From positions 1-8,656 of the forward strand of contig CALJUZ010000147.1 of assembly GCA_937975235.1 (NCBI GenBank): a stretch of 8,656 nt of DNA, given 5' to 3'. The position numbers were made by a program, and so were the translations under genes. The notes beneath the pieces are model-generated. The model did no database searches. It saw only the letters and a list, made by a program, of their open reading frames with translations, and was not told the DNA's origin. The first letter of the stretch is position 1; every line of letters begins with the position of its first letter. Of this stretch, positions 5,940 through 8,656 are shown in pieces. Source of the stretch: CALJUZ01 sp003387805 (GTDB lineage: Bacteria > Bacillota > Limnochordia > Limnochordales > ZCTH02-B6).

Positions 5940-7046
5940 ATGTCGCACGATACACCGGATTTCCGCCGCATTGCGGACAAGATTGTCAACACGTGCATGA
6001 ACATCCGGCCCGGCGAGGTGGTGCAGCTGGGCGGCGGCGTGCACAATTTCAGCCTGCTGGCGGCGCTGGCCGCGGCCGTGCGCCGGGCGGGCGCGTTTCC
6101 CGAGCTGAACGTCACGTCCGACGAGCTGCAGATGGAACTGATGACGACGGTGCCCATCGAGCACCTGCGCACGGTGCCGCCGCACCGCCTGCGGTGGCTG
6201 GAGGACGTGGACGCGATGATCGTGACGGACTCCGTGGCCGACCCGTACCGGGCCGCGGACGTGTCCGAGGAGCGGCGCCGGGCGGCCCACGCGGCCGCGG
6301 AGGCGGTGGAGCGCAAAATTTTCGAGCGGGGCGTCCGCTGGGCCTACGTGGCCTGGCCTACGCCCGCGACGACGAAGAATCTGCTGGTTTCCTTCGAGGA
6401 ACTGTGGAACATGTACTGGCGGGCCGTGGACATCGAGTACTCTCGGCTGGCGGCCGACGCCGCCTTGGCGGCCGCGCGGCTGCAGGATGCCGACGAGGTG
6501 CGGATTGTGACGGAGAAAGGCACGGATCTGACGTTTCGCATCGGCGGCCGCCCGGTGCTGGTGGACGACGGCGTCATTTCCGACGACGACGTGGCCCACG
6601 GCGACGCGGCCTTGACGCTGCCCGCGGGCAAGGTGTTCGTCGCCCCGCTGGAGGAGTCCGTGCAGGGGCGGGCGGTGTTTGACTTCGCGTTTCGCAACGA
6701 GCGCCCCGTCTACGATTTGACGCTGGACATCAAGGACGGGCGGGCCCGGCTGGTGGGCGCCCGGGAAGGCGTGCGGGAGTACCGGCAAACCATGGACTTC
6801 GCCGAAGGCGAAAAAGACCGCATCGGCGAGTTTGCCGTGGGCCTCAACCCCGGCGTGGACCGCTTCACCGGCTACGCGCTGACCGACGAGAAGCGCCGGG
6901 GCACGGTGCACCTGGCGCTGGGCGACAACCGGCTCTTCGGCGGCGACAATCCCGCGACGATGCACTGGGACCTTTTCATGGAGAAGCCCACGGTGCTGGT
7001 GGACGGCCGGCCGCTCATGGAGGCCGGCGAGCTGCGGCTGGACTAA
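5940..7046 (+). CDS. M29-family aminopeptidase (AmpS/PepS-like)
   Basis: A 368-residue cytosolic metallopeptidase of clan MQ that would remove N-terminal residues from peptides using two metal ions. The N-terminal alpha/beta half (1-180) begins as in the family, with a conserved RPGEVVQL motif (23-30). The C-terminal half carries the metal-site motifs: PLEES with Glu238, IGEFAVGLNPG with Glu297, GTVHLALGDN with His324, and MHWD with His342 and Asp344. In aminopeptidase T a tyrosine seven residues after the first histidine is also a ligand; here that position is Arg331 in a DNRLFGG motif. The start at 5940 follows GGAGG (5924-5928) at 11 nt, slightly long. The preceding 160 nt show only weak promoter matches. 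Related proteins of this fold act on non-peptide aromatic substrates, so peptidase activity is likely but not certain. Confidence 0.88.
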   Translation: MSHDTPDFRRIADKIVNTCMNIRPGEVVQLGGGVHNFSLLAALAAAVRRAGAFPELNVTSDELQMELMTTVPIEHLRTVPPHRLRWLEDVDAMIVTDSVADPYRAADVSEERRRAAHAAAEAVERKIFERGVRWAYVAWPTPATTKNLLVSFEELWNMYWRAVDIEYSRLAADAALAAARLQDADEVRIVTEKGTDLTFRIGGRPVLVDDGVISDDDVAHGDAALTLPAGKVFVAPLEESVQGRAVFDFAFRNERPVYDLTLDIKDGRARLVGAREGVREYRQTMDFAEGEKDRIGEFAVGLNPGVDRFTGYALTDEKRRGTVHLALGDNRLFGGDNPATMHWDLFMEKPTVLVDGRPLMEAGELRLD

Positions 7047-7135
7047 GAGCCGGGGCGGTGTCCGCAGGCGCCGGCGCGGCGGCCGGCGGGGCCGGGGCTG
7101 CCTCCGCCGGAGCCAGGGCTGTGTCCGCCGGTGCC

Positions 7136-7255
7136 GGTGCCGCGGAGCACCGGCGCGGCGGCACCGCGGCGCAGGGGCGCGACGGCGCCTCGGAGCACGG
7201 ACGCGACGGCACCGCGGCGCACGGGCGCGACGGCGCCTCGGCCCACGGGCGCGGC
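7136..7255. repeat. 24-bp minisatellite, five units
   Basis: Five consecutive units of exactly 24 bp (7136, 7160, 7184, 7208 and 7232 starts). Units 2 and 4 differ at one base (both begin GGCACCGCGGCGCA/GGGGC-like); units 3 and 5 are alike (both begin GGCGCCTCGG), so the pattern alternates with a 48-bp higher-order period. The 7047-7135 stretch before it is similar GC-rich low-complexity DNA with a GTGTCCGC motif at 7058 and 7121. The array lies between the aminopeptidase stop and the cupredoxin terminator. Because the period is a multiple of three, it could be translated as an octapeptide repeat, but I see no supported start. Confidence 0.85.
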
Positions 7256-7278
7256 CGGGCCTGAAACGGGGAAGAAAA

Positions 7279-7304
7279 CGGGGTCGTCAGCGATGACGAC
7301 CCCG
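7279..7304 (-). terminator. Rho-independent terminator of the cupredoxin gene
   Basis: An 11-bp perfect stem (7279-7289 with 7294-7304, arm CGGGGTCGTCA) closed by a four-base loop, GCGA on the plus strand. On the minus strand it is followed by TTTTC, 27 nt after the cupredoxin stop. In the plus direction it is followed by CATTGTTTG, so it may also end the aminopeptidase transcript. Confidence 0.85.
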
Positions 7305-7330
7305 CATTGTTTGCGTCGGTTTTGACCGGC

Positions 7331-7762
7331 TTACTCGATGATGAGCGTGCCCACCATGCCGAGGGCCTCGTGGCCGGGCTCGGTGCAGATGCTCTGGTAG
7401 GTGCCCGCCGCACCGGCCGTGAACTCCCAGGTGAGCGTCTGGCCGGGCTGGACCAGCGGCGTGGACAGGTTCAGAGCGTCCACGTGCCAGTCGTGGGCGA
7501 CGGTGCCGTTGTTCTTCAGCACCAGCCGCACCCGCTCGCCGCTCTTCACGCGGATCTCCTGCGGCTGGAACGAGAAGTCGCTGAGCACGACCTCGATCTC
7601 ACGCACCGCGCCGGAGGAGGACGTCGCCGCGGGCGCGGAAGACTGCGTCGAGCTGGAGGAAGAGCTCTGGGTGCTGCTTCCACCGCCGCCGCCGCACGCC
7701 GCCAGCAGCACCGCCAGCAGCAACACGCTCACGAGGGCAAAGACGCGCCGCCGTGTGAACAC
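7331..7762 (-). CDS. Cupredoxin-domain lipoprotein (type 1 blue copper site)
   Basis: A 143-residue predicted lipoprotein, probably anchored on the outer face of the membrane. Residues 1-22 are a signal peptide (RRR then a hydrophobic core) ending in the lipobox LLAAC with Cys23. Residues 24-50 are a Gly then Ser/Gln/Ala-rich tether. The plastocyanin-like beta fold runs from about 53 to 143. A full type 1 copper site is visible: His90 in TVAHDW, Cys126, His131 and Met136 in CTEPGHEALGM. The single Cys excludes a CuA (cytochrome oxidase subunit II) site. It could carry electrons to a respiratory oxidase or store or deliver copper outside the cell; the neighbours do not decide this. The GTG start at 7762 has AAAGGGG (7771-7777) 8 nt upstream and puts the signal peptide at the N-terminus. 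An ATG at 7906 would add 48 residues and lies upstream of the predicted transcription start. Confidence 0.92.
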   Translation of the reverse strand: MFTRRRVFALVSVLLLAVLLAACGGGGGSSTQSSSSSSTQSSAPAATSSSGAVREIEVVLSDFSFQPQEIRVKSGERVRLVLKNNGTVAHDWHVDALNLSTPLVQPGQTLTWEFTAGAAGTYQSICTEPGHEALGMVGTLIIE

Positions 7763-7770
7763 AACAAAAA

Positions 7771-7777
7771 CCCCTTT
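7771..7777 (-). promoter_or_regulatory. Shine-Dalgarno deciding the cupredoxin GTG start
   Basis: AAAGGGG on the minus strand lies 8 nt before the GTG at 7762. It sits in an A/T-rich patch (7775-7791) that would keep the initiation region unstructured in otherwise GC-rich DNA. Confidence 0.7.
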
Positions 7778-7861
7778 CGGTATATTTAATTGGCGCCGTG
7801 ACGCCGCACGCACCCCTAGCGTCCGGCGCGTACAACGTCGACCGACTGAAGTCCACCGTCC

Positions 7862-7890
7862 ATTGTACGAAGGGCCATTTGTCCCGTCAA
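7862..7890 (-). promoter_or_regulatory. Sigma-A promoter of the cupredoxin gene
   Basis: On the minus strand TTGACG (7885-7890, 5/6), a 17-bp spacer and TACAAT (7862-7867, 5/6). The start site would be near 7855, giving a leader of about 90 nt. This is among the best promoter matches in the window. Confidence 0.8.
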
Positions 7891-7904
7891 GGGACGAATG
7901 TCCC
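7881..7904. promoter_or_regulatory. Possible operator: GTCCC/GGGAC repeats over the -35
   Basis: GTCCC (7881-7885), GGGAC (7891-7895) and GTCCC (7900-7904) form two overlapping inverted repeats around and upstream of the cupredoxin -35. On the minus strand the outer copies read GGGACATT and GGGACAAA, a direct repeat with a 19-bp period. The position fits a regulator binding site, but I do not recognise the motif, and it does not resemble the cop box at 443-459. Confidence 0.4.
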
Positions 7905-7939
7905 ATGATCCCTTCCGGATGCGGATGATTGGCGCATGA

Positions 7940-8038
7940 TTCGACGTGTGCGGCGTTGGTCCAAGGCGTGCGGCGTCGATTCGGGGTGTGCGACGGTTGT
8001 TGGAGCGTGCCGCGGTTGTTCGACGTGTCCGGCGTTGG
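7940..8038. repeat. Degenerate 20-bp tandem repeat upstream of the DUF2203 gene
   Basis: Units begin at 7940, 7960, 7980, 8000 (19 bp) and 8019. The first, TTCGACGTGTGCGGCGTTGG, and the fifth differ at a single base although 79 bp apart; the middle units are more diverged (shared core GTG-GC-GCG). A fainter trace may continue to 8060. No gene is supported in 7763-8151; this array and the two promoters are what the stretch holds. Confidence 0.65.
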
Positions 8039-8039
8039 T

Positions 8040-8068
8040 TTGACAAACAGTCCGGCGTGAATTACGTT
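8040..8068 (+). promoter_or_regulatory. Possible promoter for the DUF2203 gene
   Basis: A perfect TTGACA -35 (8040-8045) at the end of the 20-bp array, with TACGTT (8063-8068, 3/6) at a 17-bp spacing. The -10 is poor. The predicted start near 8075 would give a leader of about 75 nt. Confidence 0.4.
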
Positions 8069-8135
8069 GAAATTGTTTCGGCCGGAATGCGCGCCGGCGT
8101 CCGGGCCGCATCGGTTTGAGCATATCTTACCATAA

Positions 8136-8142
8136 GGGGAGG
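8136..8142 (+). promoter_or_regulatory. Shine-Dalgarno of the DUF2203 gene
   Basis: GGGGAGG lies 9 nt before ATG 8152. It decides against the in-frame TTG at 8116, which has no SD. Confidence 0.75.
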
Positions 8143-8151
8143 CATCGTGTC

Positions 8152-8598
8152 ATGGACTCGGTCGACGGGAAACCGCGCTACTTTCGACTGGCGGAAGTCA
8201 ATGCGATGCTTCCGACCTTGCGGATTTTGATTACGAAGCTGCGGGCCCTGCTGGAGGAAGCGCGGGCGCGGCACCGCGAGCTGCGGCTCATCAAGGCCGT
8301 CGGCCACCATCCCGACGGTACGCTCATCATGGCTTCCGACTACCGCGTCGCCCGGGAGCGGTTCGAGGCGGCGGTGCGGGAAGCCGACGAACTCATCGAG
8401 AACATCCAGCGCACCGGATGCATCATCCGCAGCGTGGACCTGGGCCTGGTGGACTTCCCGGCCGTCATCAACGGCCAGGAGGTGCTCCTTTGCTGGCGCA
8501 TGGGCGAGTCCGAGGTGCTGTACTACCACGACTGGGAGTCGGGATACGCCGGGCGCCGGCCGCTGTCTCCTGAGGATGACGATACGCCGCCGGAGTAG
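8152..8598 (+). CDS. DUF2203 family protein
   Basis: A 148-residue soluble protein that I recognise as DUF2203, a family of unknown function. It begins with the typical RYFRLAEVNAMLPTLR (9-24), followed by a charged, probably coiled-coil helical region (22-88) interrupted near GHHPDGT (51-57). The conserved C-terminal block is GCIIRSVDLGLVDFPAVING (89-108), then VLLCWRMGE (111-119), YYHDW (124-128) and GYAGRRPL (131-138). The tail is acidic. There is no signal peptide or membrane segment. The family is found widely in Bacillota, Chloroflexi, Deinococcus and Cyanobacteria, and I know of no assigned activity. It is the last gene in the window. A GC-rich 8-bp hairpin with a G-U pair (8617-8635) follows 18 nt after the stop but has no T-tract, so it is only a weak terminator candidate. 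Confidence 0.9.
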   Translation: MDSVDGKPRYFRLAEVNAMLPTLRILITKLRALLEEARARHRELRLIKAVGHHPDGTLIMASDYRVARERFEAAVREADELIENIQRTGCIIRSVDLGLVDFPAVINGQEVLLCWRMGESEVLYYHDWESGYAGRRPLSPEDDDTPPE

Positions 8599-8656
8599 TG
8601 CCGGCGGCGGTGAAACGGTGGCCGCGACGGCCGCCTTAGCTCGCGCCGTCCGCCGC

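Noticed and set aside
7058..7264. Small Gly/Ala/His/Arg repeat protein encoded by the 24-bp array.
   Set aside because: The GTG start has no convincing SD, the frame is also open on the opposite strand, and the sequence is low complexity. Kept only as a possibility in the findings.
11..7762. A single copper-handling locus linking csoR and the cupredoxin.
   Set aside because: The two genes are 7 kb apart with unrelated housekeeping genes between them, and the cupredoxin promoter has no cop box.
7763..7906. N-terminal extension of the cupredoxin to ATG 7906.
   Set aside because: It would bury the signal peptide 48 residues inside the protein and begin upstream of the predicted transcription start. 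GTG 7762 has a well-placed SD.
7940..8060. CRISPR array.
   Set aside because: Units are adjacent with no spacers, are only 20 bp and are diverged. There are no cas genes. The same reasoning excludes the 17-bp and 24-bp arrays.

Overview
The window is GC-rich chromosomal DNA. Its strong purine-rich Shine-Dalgarno sequences (GGGAGG, AAGGAGG) and its gene set (PrpE-type Ap4A hydrolase, adenosylcobalamin-dependent ribonucleotide reductase as the RNR gene, CsoR, DUF1540, DUF2203, M29 aminopeptidase) suggest a high-GC, possibly thermophilic deep-branching Bacillota (Firmicutes) lineage such as Symbiobacterium, Thermaerobacter or Limnochordia relatives. That placement is inference from gene content and composition; no rRNA or other marker is present. 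I see eight protein genes and no RNA genes, insertion sequences, CRISPR arrays or prophage genes.

Layout, left to right. A CsoR copper-sensing repressor gene (minus, 11-400) is divergent from a prpE-like phosphatase gene (plus, ending 1466). The gap between them holds a cop-type operator (443-459) and a promoter facing prpE. A ridA gene (plus, 1663-2049) follows. It converges on the large nrdJ gene (minus, 2290-5085) at a perfect 36-nt inverted repeat (2164-2199) that probably terminates transcription from both sides. The nrdJ upstream region has a consensus TATAAT box lying between two NrdR-box-like sites with 32-bp periodicity. Upstream of that is a small Cys-rich DUF1540 gene (minus, 5469-5666). 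It is divergent from an M29-type aminopeptidase gene (plus, 5940-7046), with a degenerate 17-bp tandem repeat between them. A 24-bp minisatellite and a GNRA-loop terminator separate the aminopeptidase gene from a convergent copper-binding cupredoxin lipoprotein gene (minus, 7331-7762). That gene has a good sigma-A promoter with GTCCC/GGGAC repeats over its -35. A third, 20-bp degenerate tandem repeat lies before a DUF2203 gene (plus, 8152-8598).

Most of these are housekeeping genes: dNTP synthesis, imine/enamine detoxification, dinucleotide-alarmone hydrolysis and peptide turnover. They look like a collection of short transcription units, not one pathway. Two genes, csoR and the cupredoxin, concern copper, but they are about 7 kb apart and I see no shared operator. 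Nothing seen here is clearly a new multi-gene system. The items most worth following up are the NrdR control of a class II RNR, the apparent ATC-codon initiation signal before prpE, the aminopeptidase with a replaced metal-ligand tyrosine, and the three unrelated degenerate tandem arrays in intergenic DNA.
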